From positions 124,001-188,000 of the forward strand of contig NZ_MKKX01000035.1 in assembly GCF_002091985.1 (NCBI RefSeq): a stretch of DNA of 64,000 nt. The letters run 5' to 3'. Below, piece by piece: positions 19,001-28,600 of this stretch. Source of the DNA: Rhodococcus sp. 1163. GTDB taxonomy: Bacteria; Actinomycetota; Actinomycetes; Mycobacteriales; Mycobacteriaceae. Below the pieces are notes generated by a model. That model made no database searches and was not told the DNA's origin. It saw only the letters and a list, made by a program, of their open reading frames with translations. Made by a program: the position numbers and the translations under genes. Every line of letters begins with the position of its first letter. Position 1 is the first letter of the stretch.

Positions 19001-20648
19001 GTCCGATGGTGCCGCCGAGGCTCGTGACGATTTCTTCACGGATCGCGTCGAGCGGCGGGTTGGTGACCTGCGCGAACAGCTGCGAGAAGTAGTCGAACAG
19101 CATCCGCGGGCGGGCAGAGAGAACCGCAATCGGAGTATCGGTACCCATCGAGCCGATCGCCTCGGCTCCGGTCTTCGCCATCGGCGAGAGAAGAACGCTC
19201 AGCTCCTCGGTGGTGTACCCGAAGATCTGCTGACGGATCAGCACGCGATCGTGCGGCATGTGCACATGCGGGCGGTCGGGCAGATCGTCGATCTCGGTGA
19301 GACCGTCGTCGAGCCATTGCTGGTACGGGTGCTCGGCAGCGAGCTCGTCCTTGATCTCGTCGTCGGAGACGATGCGACCCTGAGCGGTGTCCACGAGGAA
19401 CATCCGTCCGGGCTGGAGCCGAACCTTGCTGATGACCTTCGCCGGATCGATGTCGAGCACGCCGACCTCGGACGCCATGATGACGAGGCCGTCGTCGGTG
19501 ACCCACAGCCGGCTCGGGCGCAGACCGTTGCGGTCCAGCACTGCACCGATGAGGGTGCCGTCGGTGAAGCACACCGAGGCCGGTCCGTCCCAGGGCTCCA
19601 TCAGCGAAGAGTGGTACTGGTAGAACGCACGACGGGCGGGGTCCATGCTCTCGTGACGCTCCCATGCCTCCGGGATCATCATGAGCACAGCATGCGGAAG
19701 ACTGCGGCCGCCGAGGTGCAACAGTTCGAGTACTTCGTCGAAACGAGCGGTGTCACTTGCGCCGTGGGTGACGACGGGGAAGATCTTCTTCAGCGCGTCG
19801 GGACCACCGAAGACGTCGGAGGTGATGAGAGCCTCGCGGGCACGCATCCAGTTCTCGTTGCCGGTCGCGGTGTTGATCTCGCCGTTGTGCGCGACGCGAC
19901 GGAACGGGTGCGCCAGCGGCCACGACGGGAACGTGTTGGTCGAGAATCGTGAGTGCACGAGCCCGAGTGCGCTTTCGACACGTTCATCCTGCAGATCGAT
20001 GTAGAAGCCCTTGAGCTGAGGGGTCGTCAACATGCCCTTGTAGACGAAAGTCTGCGAGGAAAGGGACGGGAAGTACACGGTCTCGCGGCCGGGGCCGCCC
20101 TTGCCGGGTCCCTGTTCGCCGAGCTCGTGCTCGACGCGCTTGCGGATGACGAATGCGCGGCGCTCGAGATCCATATCCGTAACGGAGGAATCGGAAGAGC
20201 CGAAGAACAACTGACGGAACGTGGGCATCGCATCCCGCGCGAGCGCCCCGAGAGAGGAGTCGTCGGTGGGAACATCACGCCAGCCCAGGACGGTCAGGCC
20301 CTCGTCCTCGACGATCTTCTCGACGTCCTCGCACGCACGAGCGGCATCGACTTTGCCTTGCGGCAGAAAAGCGATTCCGGTGGCATACGCGCCCGCGGCG
20401 GGCAGTTCGAAATCGACAACGGCTCGGAAGAATGCGTCCGGTACCTGGATGAGAATTCCAGCGCCGTCACCGGTGTTGGGTTCGGAGCCGGCGGCGCCCC
20501 GATGCTCGAGATTGACCAGCGCAGTGATGGCCTTTTCGACGATGTCACGGCTACGGCGACCGTGAATGTCCACCACGAACGCCACTCCACAGGAGTCATG
20601 CTCGTTACGGGGATCGTAGAGGCCTTGCGGGCCCGGAGTGTGCTTCAT
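16059..20648 (-). CDS. gltB: Glutamate synthase large (alpha) subunit
   Basis: A 1529-residue GltB. The amidotransferase nucleophile is Cys20 in EHDSCGVAF, after a short propeptide expected to be removed to expose it. The order is class II glutaminase (about 20-420), central domain, FMN-binding synthase domain ([23 protein letters not shown]), the 3Fe-4S motif [15 protein letters not shown], and the C-terminal glycine-rich beta-helix. It makes glutamate in ammonium assimilation with GltD. The ATG at 20648 is chosen because it places Cys20 correctly and is preceded by AAGG/AGG; the frame stays open 240 bases further upstream without homology. The operon is gltB-gltD. Confidence 0.97.
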   Translation of the reverse strand: MKHTPGPQGLYDPRNEHDSCGVAFVVDIHGRRSRDIVEKAITALVNLEHRGAAGSEPNTGDGAGILIQVPDAFFRAVVDFELPAAGAYATGIAFLPQGKVDAARACEDVEKIVEDEGLTVLGWRDVPTDDSSLGALARDAMPTFRQLFFGSSDSSVTDMDLERRAFVIRKRVEHELGEQGPGKGGPGRETVYFPSLSSQTFVYKGMLTTPQLKGFYIDLQDERVESALGLVHSRFSTNTFPSWPLAHPFRRVAHNGEINTATGNENWMRAREALITSDVFGGPDALKKIFPVVTHGASDTARFDEVLELLHLGGRSLPHAVLMMIPEAWERHESMDPARRAFYQYHSSLMEPWDGPASVCFTDGTLIGAVLDRNGLRPSRLWVTDDGLVIMASEVGVLDIDPAKVISKVRLQPGRMFLVDTAQGRIVSDDEIKDELAAEHPYQQWLDDGLTEIDDLPDRPHVHMPHDRVLIRQQIFGYTTEELSVLLSPMAKTGAEAIGSMGTDTPIAVLSARPRMLFDYFSQLFAQVTNPPLDAIREEIVTSLGGTIGPEGDLLDPGADACKQIVLPTPILHNDDLSKLIHINDDGTQEGLRSVVVRGLYPVAEGGEGLRQSLEAIRAQVSAAISGGARIVVLSDRESSEKLAPIPSLLLTSAVHQHLVREKTRTKVGLIIESGDAREVHHMALLVGFGAAAVNPYMAFESIEDMIERGALADIELDKAVANYIKAAGKGVLKVMSKMGISTLASYTGAQLFQVIGLSQAVVDEYFTGLNSQLGGIDLDQIAADVQTRHGIAYLTNRHERAHRELETGGEYQWRREGEYHLFNPDTVFKLQHSTRTGQYDVFKEYTKMVDDQSERLASLRGLFRFKTEDRQSISIDEVEPASEIVKRFSTGAMSYGSISAEAHETLAIAMNRLGARSNSGEGGEDVSRFEPDENGDWRRSAIKQVASGRFGVTSHYLTNCTDIQIKMAQGAKPGEGGQLPAHKVYPWVAEVRHSTPGVGLISPPPHHDIYSIEDLAQLIHDLKNANPQARIHVKLVSELGVGTVAAGVSKAHADVVLISGHDGGTGATPLTSVKHAGGPWELGLAETQQTLLLNGLRDRIVVQVDGQLKTGRDVMVAALLGGEEFGFATAPLVVTGCIMMRVCHLDTCPVGVATQNPLLRKRFAGQPEFVENFFMFIAEEVRELMAELGFRTLNEAVGQVALLDTTAAKDAWKASKLDLSPILDEVESAFMNQDLYNTGTQDHGLDKALDQQLIVQSRNALDRGEKVSFASKITNVNRTVGTMLGHEVTKAYGGVGLPENTIDITFTGSAGNSFGAFVPAGMTLRLHGDANDFVGKGLSGGRIVMRPSLDAPKGFVAEDNIIGGNVFLFGATNGQALIRGVVGERFAVRNSGAVAVVEGVGDHGCEYMTGGKVVVLGETGRNFGAGMSGGVAFIFDPAKTFEANLNTELVDIEDIEGDEFVWLKDIVTRHHEETGSEVAERILNDWSQQVNHFVKVMPRDYKKVLLAISEAEKNGADVDEAIMEAARG

Positions 20649-21432
20649 ACCTAGCCTTCGGATAAGTCCAGCTTTCAAATACGCCAGAGCGGCTCGGCAC
20701 AGATCGCCGGCCGTCGCGGACGGCTGTTGGGTGCCGTTCGCCGTTGAAGCAGCACCCCCGAGCGTCGGGCCTTGCCTACCGTCGAGCAGATCAGCTCGGG
20801 GGCACACGCAAGCCTCGTTCGGGTGGATCGGCCGTTTGTACGCCGGTCCAATGACAAACGATAAATCAGTACCCAGGTAACACTGCAAATAAGGTTAACC
20901 TATTAACGCCCTCGAGCTGGGGGTTCACAAAAATTTTTACGAGACCATATCGACCCCTGCGCTCCGCTTTTGCACGCGAGAAGCAACTCGAGAGAGGCAA
21001 TGCCCAGAATTCACGTCGGGCTCACAATCCGGGTGTCACCGAAGGACATCGGGAAACAACATCGGCGTAATTCGCCACCTGCGCTTGCCGGACGTGCGCC
21101 CGCTAAGCGCAAGACGGTTGATCACAGTCCGGTCGAAAGCCGGATTGCACTCGGCGAACAGTGCATTGGGCATCGACGGTCCGACCCGACAGCGGCGGAT
21201 CCGTCCCTCGCAGTGAGTCGACCGCGATGCTGCAGTCGACCGAAACCGTGCGCCTCGAACAGGACCGACCAACTCTGCCAAGTCGAATTTTCGCAGCTCG
21301 AAGGGCCCAAAGCCAGGCGTCTGCGGGACTAGGGTGAGGACGACGGAAGCGTCACCTCCAGTGTCTTGCTGTGTTTGTGAGCACAGTGCTGACGCCGCCA
21401 TCCGGGTGCAAGTAACAGAAGGGAACAGATTT
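20649..21432. other. Divergent intergenic region gltB / betT
   Basis: About 780 bases with no convincing gene. It must hold promoters for gltBD (leftward) and the betaine cassette (rightward). Visible elements are a perfect palindrome AGGTTAACCT at 20892-20901 within an AT-rich patch (20886-20907) and AAAAATTTTT at 20929-20938. I could not fit a GlnR or AmtR consensus. AGAAGGG at 21417-21423 is the ribosome-binding site of betT. Short open frames here lack protein-like patterns. Confidence 0.6.
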
Positions 21433-23478
21433 GTGAGTTCTTCGGTCGAGGAATCCAAGCCTGATGTGGCCGACGAACCGGAGGCTCGATCGCGGGTGAA
21501 CTGGCGGGTCTTCGTACCCGCTGCGCTGTTCACTCTTGCGATTACGATCTGGGCGCTGATCGCACCGGAGAACGCGGAGAGTGTGCTCGGCAGCGCAGTG
21601 ATGTGGACGTCGGACTGGTTCGGGTGGTTCTACGTTGCGCTGGTCGCGATCGTGCTCGTGTTCGTTGTTTACCTGGCATTCTCGGGATTCGGCAATATCA
21701 AGCTCGGGCCGGCTCACTCACAACCCGAGTTCGGGTTGCTGTCATGGGCGTCCATGCTCTTCGCCGCCGGAATCAGCACCGACCTGATGTACTTCGCCGT
21801 CTCCGAGCCGGTGACGCAGTACCTCCAACCGCCTAGCACCGAAGCCGGTTCGGTGGAAGCTGCCCGTGAGGCGACCGTATGGACGCTCTTCCACTACGGA
21901 ATCAGTGGATGGGGCCTCTACGCCCTGATGGGGATTGCGTTGGCGTACTTCGCATATCGGAAGAACCAGCCGTTGGCGATCCGCTCGGCACTCGCGCCCA
22001 TCTTCGGCAAACGCGTCAAGGGTGTGCTGGGCGACACAGTCGACTTCGCTGCACTACTCGGGACGATCTTCGGCGTAGCAACCTCGCTGGGAATCGGCGT
22101 GGTGATGATCAACGTGGGACTGAACATAGTTTTCGGGCTGGAGGTCAGCACCGGTGTCGAAATCGGCATCGTCGCCGTCGGTGTTGCCATTGCCACACTT
22201 TCGGCCACCTCGGGCGTGGACAAGGGAATCAAAATTCTCTCGCTTCTCAACGTGTTTCTGGCGTTCGCACTGTCGATCTGGGTGCTCGTCATGGGCCAAA
22301 CCCAGTTCCTACTCGACGCCCTCGTTCTGAATGTCAGCGACTTCGTTCGACTGTTCCCCAACATGGTCGGTCAGACCTTCGCGTTCGAGGACACCGGCAC
22401 GTGGATGACCGACTGGACACTGTTCTTCTGGGCCTGGTGGATCGCGTGGGCCTCGTTCGTCGGCCTGTTCCTCGCGCGGATATCCCGAGGCCGCACCATC
22501 CGCCAGTTCGTACTCGGGACCTTGACGATCCCCTTTCTCTACATACTCATGTGGGCCTCGGTCTACGGAAACTCTGCCCTCCAGCGGGTTCGCGGCGGTG
22601 ACAACGAATTCGGCGAACAAGCAATCCTCAACCCGGAGGGCGCGTTCTACGAACTCCTGAGGGACTACCCGGCATTCATCTTCATCGCCGCCCTCGCCAC
22701 CTTCACCGCTCTTCTCTTCTACGTCACGTCCGCGGACTCGGCCGCGCTGGTGATGGCCAACCTCTCCTCGCACCTGCCGAGCCCGCAACACGACGGGAAC
22801 GCGCCGCTTCGCATCTTCTGGGCGCTGGCGACAGGCGGTCTGACCGTGGCCATGCTCGTCGTAGGCGGCGTCGGAGCTTTGCAGAATGCTGCGGTCATCA
22901 TGGGCTTGCCCTTCGCCTTCGTCATCATCCTCGTCATGATCGGGCTCTACCGGTCGCTGAGAGTGGAGACGTTCCGAATCGAAAGCGTCGAGCAGAGTTT
23001 GCCGGGCTCGCTCTCGGTCCGCACCGGAGGAAACCGCGGAGTCGACTGGTCCTGGCGCCACCGACTCAGTCGGGTTCTCAGATTCCCCGGCGAGGACCGA
23101 GTGCGAGAGTTCGGACGCGAGGTGGTGTTGCCGAGTTTCAACGAGGTCGTCGAAGAAATGCGGGCGCAAGGGATCGATGCCCGATGCGGTCCCGTCGACG
23201 ATACCGAGGACATGTACGAACTCGAGGTCGGTGCAGACCACGCTCATCCGTTCCGATATCAGGTGTGGCGACGCAAGGTCGCCGTCCCGTCCTTCGGGCT
23301 GACACTGCCTCGCACCGAGGACGAGTACTACCGGATGGAGGTCTATCTGGACGGTGGTTCCGGTCAGGGATACGACATCATGGGATATACGAAAGACCAG
23401 GTCATCGAAGATATCCTGGACCATTACGAAGGGCACCTGACTTTCCTCCAGCTCGAGGAGAACAGCGGCGGTTCCTGA
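21433..23478 (+). CDS. betT: BCCT-family choline/betaine transporter
   Basis: A 681-residue secondary transporter of the betaine-choline-carnitine family with about twelve membrane helices (about residues 28-520). The substrate-site segments LFHYGISGWGLYALMG and WTLFFWAWWIAWASFVGLFLARISRGRTIR match the family's tryptophan-rich signature. A long soluble C-terminal domain (about 545-681), typical of BetT, senses osmotic or ionic conditions in studied members. It imports choline or betaine with Na+ or H+. The GTG at 21433 has AGAAGGG ten bases upstream. It is followed 60 bases later by betB and betA, which oxidise choline, so choline is the favoured cargo. Confidence 0.9.
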   Translation: MSSSVEESKPDVADEPEARSRVNWRVFVPAALFTLAITIWALIAPENAESVLGSAVMWTSDWFGWFYVALVAIVLVFVVYLAFSGFGNIKLGPAHSQPEFGLLSWASMLFAAGISTDLMYFAVSEPVTQYLQPPSTEAGSVEAAREATVWTLFHYGISGWGLYALMGIALAYFAYRKNQPLAIRSALAPIFGKRVKGVLGDTVDFAALLGTIFGVATSLGIGVVMINVGLNIVFGLEVSTGVEIGIVAVGVAIATLSATSGVDKGIKILSLLNVFLAFALSIWVLVMGQTQFLLDALVLNVSDFVRLFPNMVGQTFAFEDTGTWMTDWTLFFWAWWIAWASFVGLFLARISRGRTIRQFVLGTLTIPFLYILMWASVYGNSALQRVRGGDNEFGEQAILNPEGAFYELLRDYPAFIFIAALATFTALLFYVTSADSAALVMANLSSHLPSPQHDGNAPLRIFWALATGGLTVAMLVVGGVGALQNAAVIMGLPFAFVIILVMIGLYRSLRVETFRIESVEQSLPGSLSVRTGGNRGVDWSWRHRLSRVLRFPGEDRVREFGREVVLPSFNEVVEEMRAQGIDARCGPVDDTEDMYELEVGADHAHPFRYQVWRRKVAVPSFGLTLPRTEDEYYRMEVYLDGGSGQGYDIMGYTKDQVIEDILDHYEGHLTFLQLEENSGGS

Positions 23479-23538
23479 CCGCTCCACCCGCACGGACAGC
23501 CCAAACAGCACAACCCACGCAGCTAGGAGACCAGCCTC

Positions 23539-25011
23539 ATGCCCAAGACGTTGTTTATCGATGGTGAGTGGACCTCCGCGGTCAACGGCGGAACTCGAGA
23601 GATCCACTGCCCGGCGAACGGCGAGCTCGTCGGCACCGTCGACGAGGCAGATGGTGCCGATACCGCAGCGGCCATCGCCGCCGCCCGACGTGCATTCGAC
23701 GCAGGAGTATGGAGTTCCACTCCGGCGACCGAACGGGGCGCGTTGTTGTTACGGGTCGCTGATGCGATCCAACAACGTAAGGACGAGTTCGCCCGCGCCG
23801 AGTCACTCGATACGGGCAAGCGCCTCGTGGAGAGCGAAATCGACATGGACGACATCACTGCCAGCTTCCGCTATTTCGGCGTGCTCGCCGGGCAGCAGGC
23901 AGGTCGGGTGGTGGACCCGGGCATGCCCGACGTCGTGAGCAAGGTCGTCTACGAGCCCATCGGTGTCTGCGGAATGATCACCCCCTGGAACTACCCGCTG
24001 CTGCAGGTGGCGTGGAAGGTGGCGCCTGCTCTCGCAGCGGGCAACACCTTCGTGCTCAAGCCCAGCGAACTCACCCCGCACACTGCGATGCTTCTGATGG
24101 ATGTACTCGATGGGCTCGGACTACCGGCGGGCGTGGCGAACCTCGTGCTCGGCGCCGGTGCCACCGCGGGCGCGCCGCTGTCGGAACATCCCGATGTCGA
24201 CATGGTCTCGTTCACCGGCGGACTCGCGACGGGCCGCGTGGTCGCCGCAGCGGCAGTGCAGACGGTCAAGAAGGTGGCACTCGAACTCGGCGGGAAGAAC
24301 CCCAACGTCGTCTTCGCCGACGCCGACTTCGATGCGGCCGTCGACAATGCCCTCAACGCAGCCTTCGTACACAGCGGCCAGGTGTGCTCGGCAGGAGCGC
24401 GTCTCATCGTCGAGGAGTCCATCCATGACCGCTTCGTTCAGGAGTTGATCCGTCGCGCCAAGCAGATTCGCTTGGGCGGGCCGTTCGACGAAGCGGCCGA
24501 GACAGGTCCGCTCATCTCCGCCGACCATCGTGACAAGGTCACCGCCTACGTCGACGCAGGCATCGCGGAAGGGGCCGTCGTCGGCTGCGGCGCCGAATGG
24601 GGCACCGGTGAACTCGAGGCGGGCTTCTACTATCTGCCGACGGTCCTCGACGGCTGCAACACCGCAATGTCGGTGGTGCAGGAAGAGGGCTTCGGTCCCG
24701 TCGTCACCGTGGAGACCTTCCGCACGGAAGAAGAGGCCGTCGCCATCGGCAACGACACTCGGTACGGGCTCGCCGCGGGCGTTTGGAGCCAGGACGCCGG
24801 AAAGACCGAGCGCGTGGCTGCGCGGTTGCGCCACGGCACCGTCTGGATCAACGACTTCCACCCCTACCTGCCACAGGCCGAGTGGGGTGGATTCGGCATG
24901 TCGGGCAACGGCCGCGAACTGGGTCCGACCGGTCTGGCCGAATACCAGGAGATCAAGCACATCTACCAGAACCTCCGGCCCGCAGTCACCGGCTGGTTCC
25001 CGCAGCACTGA
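23539..25011 (+). CDS. betB: Betaine-aldehyde dehydrogenase
   Basis: A 490-residue NAD(P)-dependent aldehyde dehydrogenase. The N-terminal FIDGEW and the cofactor segment GMITPWNYPLLQVAWK are standard. ALELGGKNP carries the general-base glutamate, and the catalytic cysteine is about residue 283 in HSGQVCSAG. The final step of glycine betaine synthesis is betaine aldehyde to betaine, and this assignment rests on its place between a BCCT transporter and a choline dehydrogenase-type enzyme. AGGAGA lies nine bases before the ATG. Some aldehyde dehydrogenases of this group act on aminoaldehydes, so specificity is inferred. Confidence 0.88.
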   Translation: MPKTLFIDGEWTSAVNGGTREIHCPANGELVGTVDEADGADTAAAIAAARRAFDAGVWSSTPATERGALLLRVADAIQQRKDEFARAESLDTGKRLVESEIDMDDITASFRYFGVLAGQQAGRVVDPGMPDVVSKVVYEPIGVCGMITPWNYPLLQVAWKVAPALAAGNTFVLKPSELTPHTAMLLMDVLDGLGLPAGVANLVLGAGATAGAPLSEHPDVDMVSFTGGLATGRVVAAAAVQTVKKVALELGGKNPNVVFADADFDAAVDNALNAAFVHSGQVCSAGARLIVEESIHDRFVQELIRRAKQIRLGGPFDEAAETGPLISADHRDKVTAYVDAGIAEGAVVGCGAEWGTGELEAGFYYLPTVLDGCNTAMSVVQEEGFGPVVTVETFRTEEEAVAIGNDTRYGLAAGVWSQDAGKTERVAARLRHGTVWINDFHPYLPQAEWGGFGMSGNGRELGPTGLAEYQEIKHIYQNLRPAVTGWFPQH

Positions 25012-25061
25012 ACACACCACCGATTGTCTGTTCGGTTCGGTTCGAGGAGAGGCGCAAGAAC

Positions 25062-26615
25062 ATGTCCGAAAAGCGATTCGATTACGTGGTCGTCGGCGGC
25101 GGCAGCGCCGGCGCTGCCGTGGCGGCACGTCTCAGTGAGGACTCGTCCGTCACCGTCGCGTTGATCGAGGCCGGCCCGAGCGACGTCGGCGTCGACGCCG
25201 TCCTCCAGCTCACCCGCTGGCCTGCACTGCTCGGATCAGGTTTCGACTGGGATTATCTGATCGAACCGCAGGAGCACGGTAACTCGTTCATGCGCCAGTC
25301 TCGGGCGAAGGTGCTGGGCGGTTGTTCCTCACACAACTCGTGCATCGCTTTCTGGCCGCCTGCCGAGGATCTCGACGAGTGGGCCGGCAAGTACGGCGCC
25401 GTCGGCTGGGATTCCGAGCAGATGCTGCCGCTGCTTCGAAAGCTCGAGAACAACGACCAGCCGGGCACGCACCACGGTCACGACGGGCCGGTACGCATCC
25501 GGAACATCGAAGCTGTGGACCCGGCAGGGGTGGCGATTCTCGAAGCGTGTGAGCAAGCCGGTATCCCTACCGTGCAGTTCAACAACGGCACGGTTGTCGA
25601 GGGCGCAGGGTTCTTCCAGGTGAACGCCCTGGAGGACGGCGTTCGGTCCTCGTCGTCGGTGTCCTATCTACACCCGATCATGAATACGCGCACCAACCTC
25701 GAGGTCCTCACCGGACTCTGGGTCAAGAAGCTGATCATCGACGCGGACAAACGATGCACGGGCGTACAGGTTTTGAACCCGGACTTGGTACACACCGACA
25801 CCATCCACGCCGATCGCGAGGTCATCGTCTCGGCCGGCGCGATCGACTCCCCCAAGTTGCTCATGCTCTCCGGTATCGGGCCCGCCGACCACCTGCGCGA
25901 CATCGGCGTCGAGGTAGTGGTGGACTCACCCGGCGTCGGCTCGCACATGCAGGATCACCCAGAGGGCGTCATCTCCTGGGACGCGAAGAAGCCGATGGTC
26001 ACCGAGTCGTTGCAGTGGTGGGAAATCGGAATCTTCACTCGCATCGACAAGGGACGCGACCGACCGGACCTGATGTTCCACTTCGGCAACACCCCGTTCG
26101 ACATGCACACGTTGCGCCAGGGCTATCCCACCTCGGAGAACGCGTTCTGTCTGACCCCGAATGTCACGGACGCACGTTCGCGCGGCACGGTCCGTCTGCG
26201 CAGCCGAGACTTCCGCGACAAGCCGCGTGTCGATCCGAAGTACTTCTCGGACCCGTACGACATGCAGATCATGACCTACGGGATCAAGCTGGCCCGCGAG
26301 ATCGTCGGGAAACCGGCTATGGCCGAATGGGCGGGAATGGAGTTGTTCCCCGGTGAGCAAGTGCGCACCGACGACGAGATCGCCGACTACATCACCCGCA
26401 CCCACAACACCGTTTACCACCCCACGGGCTCGGTATCGATGGGCGCGGCCGATAACCCCGACGCACCCCTGGATCCGCAATTACGAGTCAAGGGCGTCCG
26501 CAACTTGCGCGTGGCAGACGCGTCCATCATGCCGAAGATCGTGGCCGTCAACCCCAACATCACCACGATGATGATCGGTGAAAAGTGCGCGGAGATGATC
26601 AAGAAGGGGATCTGA
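25062..26615 (+). CDS. betA: Choline dehydrogenase-type GMC oxidoreductase
   Basis: A 517-residue FAD enzyme of the glucose-methanol-choline family. The dinucleotide fold is at the N-terminus (YVVVGGGSAGAAVAARL). The GMC signatures KVLGGCSSHNSCIAFW and VSAGAIDSPKLLMLSGIG follow, and the catalytic histidine is near residue 453 in NTVYHPTGSVSMG. It oxidises choline to betaine aldehyde, which betB completes. The ATG at 25062 is preceded by GAGGAGAGG. The gene ends in a strong terminator eight bases later. GMC enzymes accept varied alcohols, so the choline assignment depends on the cassette. Confidence 0.88.
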   Translation: MSEKRFDYVVVGGGSAGAAVAARLSEDSSVTVALIEAGPSDVGVDAVLQLTRWPALLGSGFDWDYLIEPQEHGNSFMRQSRAKVLGGCSSHNSCIAFWPPAEDLDEWAGKYGAVGWDSEQMLPLLRKLENNDQPGTHHGHDGPVRIRNIEAVDPAGVAILEACEQAGIPTVQFNNGTVVEGAGFFQVNALEDGVRSSSSVSYLHPIMNTRTNLEVLTGLWVKKLIIDADKRCTGVQVLNPDLVHTDTIHADREVIVSAGAIDSPKLLMLSGIGPADHLRDIGVEVVVDSPGVGSHMQDHPEGVISWDAKKPMVTESLQWWEIGIFTRIDKGRDRPDLMFHFGNTPFDMHTLRQGYPTSENAFCLTPNVTDARSRGTVRLRSRDFRDKPRVDPKYFSDPYDMQIMTYGIKLAREIVGKPAMAEWAGMELFPGEQVRTDDEIADYITRTHNTVYHPTGSVSMGAADNPDAPLDPQLRVKGVRNLRVADASIMPKIVAVNPNITTMMIGEKCAEMIKKGI

Positions 26616-26622
26616 GCAGGCC

Positions 26623-26670
26623 CACAAAAGAAGGCCCGGCCGAATTCATTCGGCCGGGCCTTCTTTTGTG
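26623..26670. terminator. Bidirectional rho-independent terminator
   Basis: Two perfect 23-base arms (26623-26645 and 26648-26670) flank a two-base centre. The GC core GGCCCGGCCG is bounded by AGAA/TTCT and by A- and T-runs on both sides, so it works for betA on the plus strand and for tRNA-Leu, whose 3' end is 70 bases away, on the minus strand. Confidence 0.92.
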
Positions 26671-26739
26671 CTCATCGCGACATCTCGGTCGTAAATAAAC
26701 CACTGGCCGCAGCGAACGAATCAGCTGCGACCAGTGTTG

Positions 26740-26822
26740 TGGGCGGAGGGGGACTTGAACCCCCACGTCCCGAAGGACACTGGCACCTGAAGCCAGCGCG
26801 TCTGCCATTCCGCCACCCGCCC
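26740..26822 (-). tRNA. tRNA-Leu (anticodon CAG)
   Basis: An 83-base cloverleaf on the minus strand. The acceptor stem is GGGCGGG paired with TCCGCCC and discriminator A. The D-arm is GCGGAATGGCAGACGC, and the anticodon stem-loop CTGGC-TTCAGGT-GCCAG gives anticodon CAG. The long variable arm TGTCCTTCGGGAC is typical of class II tRNA-Leu, and the T-arm has GGTTCAAGTCC. CCA is not encoded. Confidence 0.96.
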
Positions 26823-27041
26823 GGGTGACCGGTGAACGTTAACATGCACATCCGGCGACGAAGAAATCGAGATGTCGACCCTTCAGCGCACGGGTGCTTA
26901 CCGACCCGCAACGTATATCATGCATGGACGAAGACCTCGAGCCGACACGCGCTCGCGGTCACGCGTTCGGTTCCTACTCGAAGTTCGTTCCTCGAGCAGG
27001 AACAATGCAGACCCGAGCACTAGATGGGAGGAGAGGTCACC

Positions 27042-28451
27042 ATGGGAATTGTCCAGCGTTTCGAGCGAAAGCTGCAAGGCGCGGTCGGTGACGTATTCGC
27101 CCGCGTATTCGGTGGCGGAGTGGTTCCGCAGGAAGTCGAGGCAGCGCTTCAGCAGGAAGCGTCGGATCTGGTCCGTCCGCTCGACGGGGGCCACTACCTC
27201 GCACCGAACAGCTATGTGATCACCATCAACAGTTCCGACCATGACGGACTCGCCGCAGATCACGATCTGACCGTGAAGGCTTTTTCGCGCCACCTCGGTG
27301 ACTACATTCGTGATCAGGGCTGGCAGACGTACGGGGATGTCGTGGTTCGATTCGAACCGTCGCCCACCTTGCACACCGGTCAGTTCCGGGCCAGTGGTTC
27401 GGTCGATCCCGATGTGGGACGATCGTCGACTGCAACCGGAAACGCCTCGGCGGCCGGCCAACGCCCCCCGCGACCGTCAGCCCCACCTAAGTCGACATCA
27501 GGAGCCGGCCCCATGACGCAGAACCCAGGCTACGACCCGCAACGCGAACCCGCCGACGGCTCTCGCCCCGATCCGCGCGCCCGCAACGGGTATCCGGCTC
27601 CCGGCCAAGATCCGCGTTACGCGCAGGCCCGCGACCAGAACGGATATGACGCGCGTAGCAACGGCGCTCCATATGCGAACGGCGCTTACGGTGCCGATTC
27701 CGATGCTCCCCAGCAGCAGGGTCAGCCCCGAGGCGATCAGTACAACCAGGGCTACGAACAGCAGGCCTACAGCGATCAAGGGTACGACCAGCAAGCGTAT
27801 TCGGATCAGGGTTACGAGCAGGGTGGTTACGCGCAGGGGTACTCGGCTCAGCCGCCACCCGAACAGGCCTACTCGGACCAGCAGGGCTATCGGGATCAGC
27901 AGGGCTACTCGGACCAGCAGTCGTATGGCCAGCAGGCGTACGCCGAGCCCGCTTACGGCGAACAGCAGGCCTACGGGGAGCCCCAGCAGGCCTACGGGGA
28001 CCAGCGCTACGCCGAGCCCGCCCAACAGCCTGCGTCGTATCAGCAGCCTGCGTCCTATCAGCAGCCGGCCTACGACTATCAGTCCCAGCAGGGCGGCTAC
28101 CAGCAAGCCGGGTATCAACAGCCCGACTACGGCTACGCCGAGCCCGCGTACAACGACGCTCAGAGTCTGGCCGCGACATTGCAGCTCGAGGACGGCAGCG
28201 GCCGCTACTTCCAGCTTCGCGAAGGCCAGAACATCATCGGCCGTGGCCAAGATGCCCAGTTCCGGCTCCCGGACACCGGAGTATCGAGGCGACACGTCGA
28301 AATTCGGTGGGATGGACGCGTCGCGATGTTGTCTGATCTAGGTTCGACCAACGGCACCACCGTCAACGGCGCATCCGTTCAGGATTGGCAGTTGGCAGAC
28401 GGCGACGTCATCCGCGCAGGACACTCCGAAATATTGGTCCGCATCGTTTAG
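27042..28451 (+). CDS. fhaA: FHA-domain protein FhaA (DUF3662 + FHA)
   Basis: A 469-residue protein. Residues about 1-115 are the DUF3662 domain (MGIVQRFERKLQGAVGDVFARVF). A disordered linker (about 120-370) follows, very rich in Q, Y, G, A and P with repeated QAY/DQGY units. The C-terminal FHA domain (about 375-469) includes GRGQDAQFRLPD and SRRHVEIRW, which bind phosphothreonine. In mycobacteria FhaA is a PknB partner that binds MviN/MurJ and restrains peptidoglycan synthesis. The ATG at 27042 follows GGAGGAGAGG. The linker repeats are internally repetitive, so length may vary between strains. Confidence 0.94.
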   Translation: MGIVQRFERKLQGAVGDVFARVFGGGVVPQEVEAALQQEASDLVRPLDGGHYLAPNSYVITINSSDHDGLAADHDLTVKAFSRHLGDYIRDQGWQTYGDVVVRFEPSPTLHTGQFRASGSVDPDVGRSSTATGNASAAGQRPPRPSAPPKSTSGAGPMTQNPGYDPQREPADGSRPDPRARNGYPAPGQDPRYAQARDQNGYDARSNGAPYANGAYGADSDAPQQQGQPRGDQYNQGYEQQAYSDQGYDQQAYSDQGYEQGGYAQGYSAQPPPEQAYSDQQGYRDQQGYSDQQSYGQQAYAEPAYGEQQAYGEPQQAYGDQRYAEPAQQPASYQQPASYQQPAYDYQSQQGGYQQAGYQQPDYGYAEPAYNDAQSLAATLQLEDGSGRYFQLREGQNIIGRGQDAQFRLPDTGVSRRHVEIRWDGRVAMLSDLGSTNGTTVNGASVQDWQLADGDVIRAGHSEILVRIV

Positions 28452-28600
28452 CGCACCCCGCCAGTATGGTGATCGACACACACAGCTTCTATCTAGGATG
28501 CTGTGTGTGAAAACGTCTGCACGTGGTGCGTGCATGGGGGAAGTAACCGGCGTGTTCTCCACGCTGGTCGACACAGATGTGGCAAAGGAGGTGGACGGCT

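Noticed and set aside
20649-20888. An 80-residue N-terminal extension of GltB.
   Set aside because: It would bury the nucleophile cysteine in a propeptide of about 100 residues. ATG 20648 gives the usual short propeptide and a ribosome-binding site.
20877-20907. GTAAC/GTTAAC/TTAAC sequence as a GlnR box.
   Set aside because: The half-sites are not spaced by the 11-base period of GTnAC-n6-GnAAC repeats.
20970-21332. A 120-codon frame in the gltB/betT gap.
   Set aside because: It has no recognisable protein pattern, no ribosome-binding site, and basic low-complexity composition.
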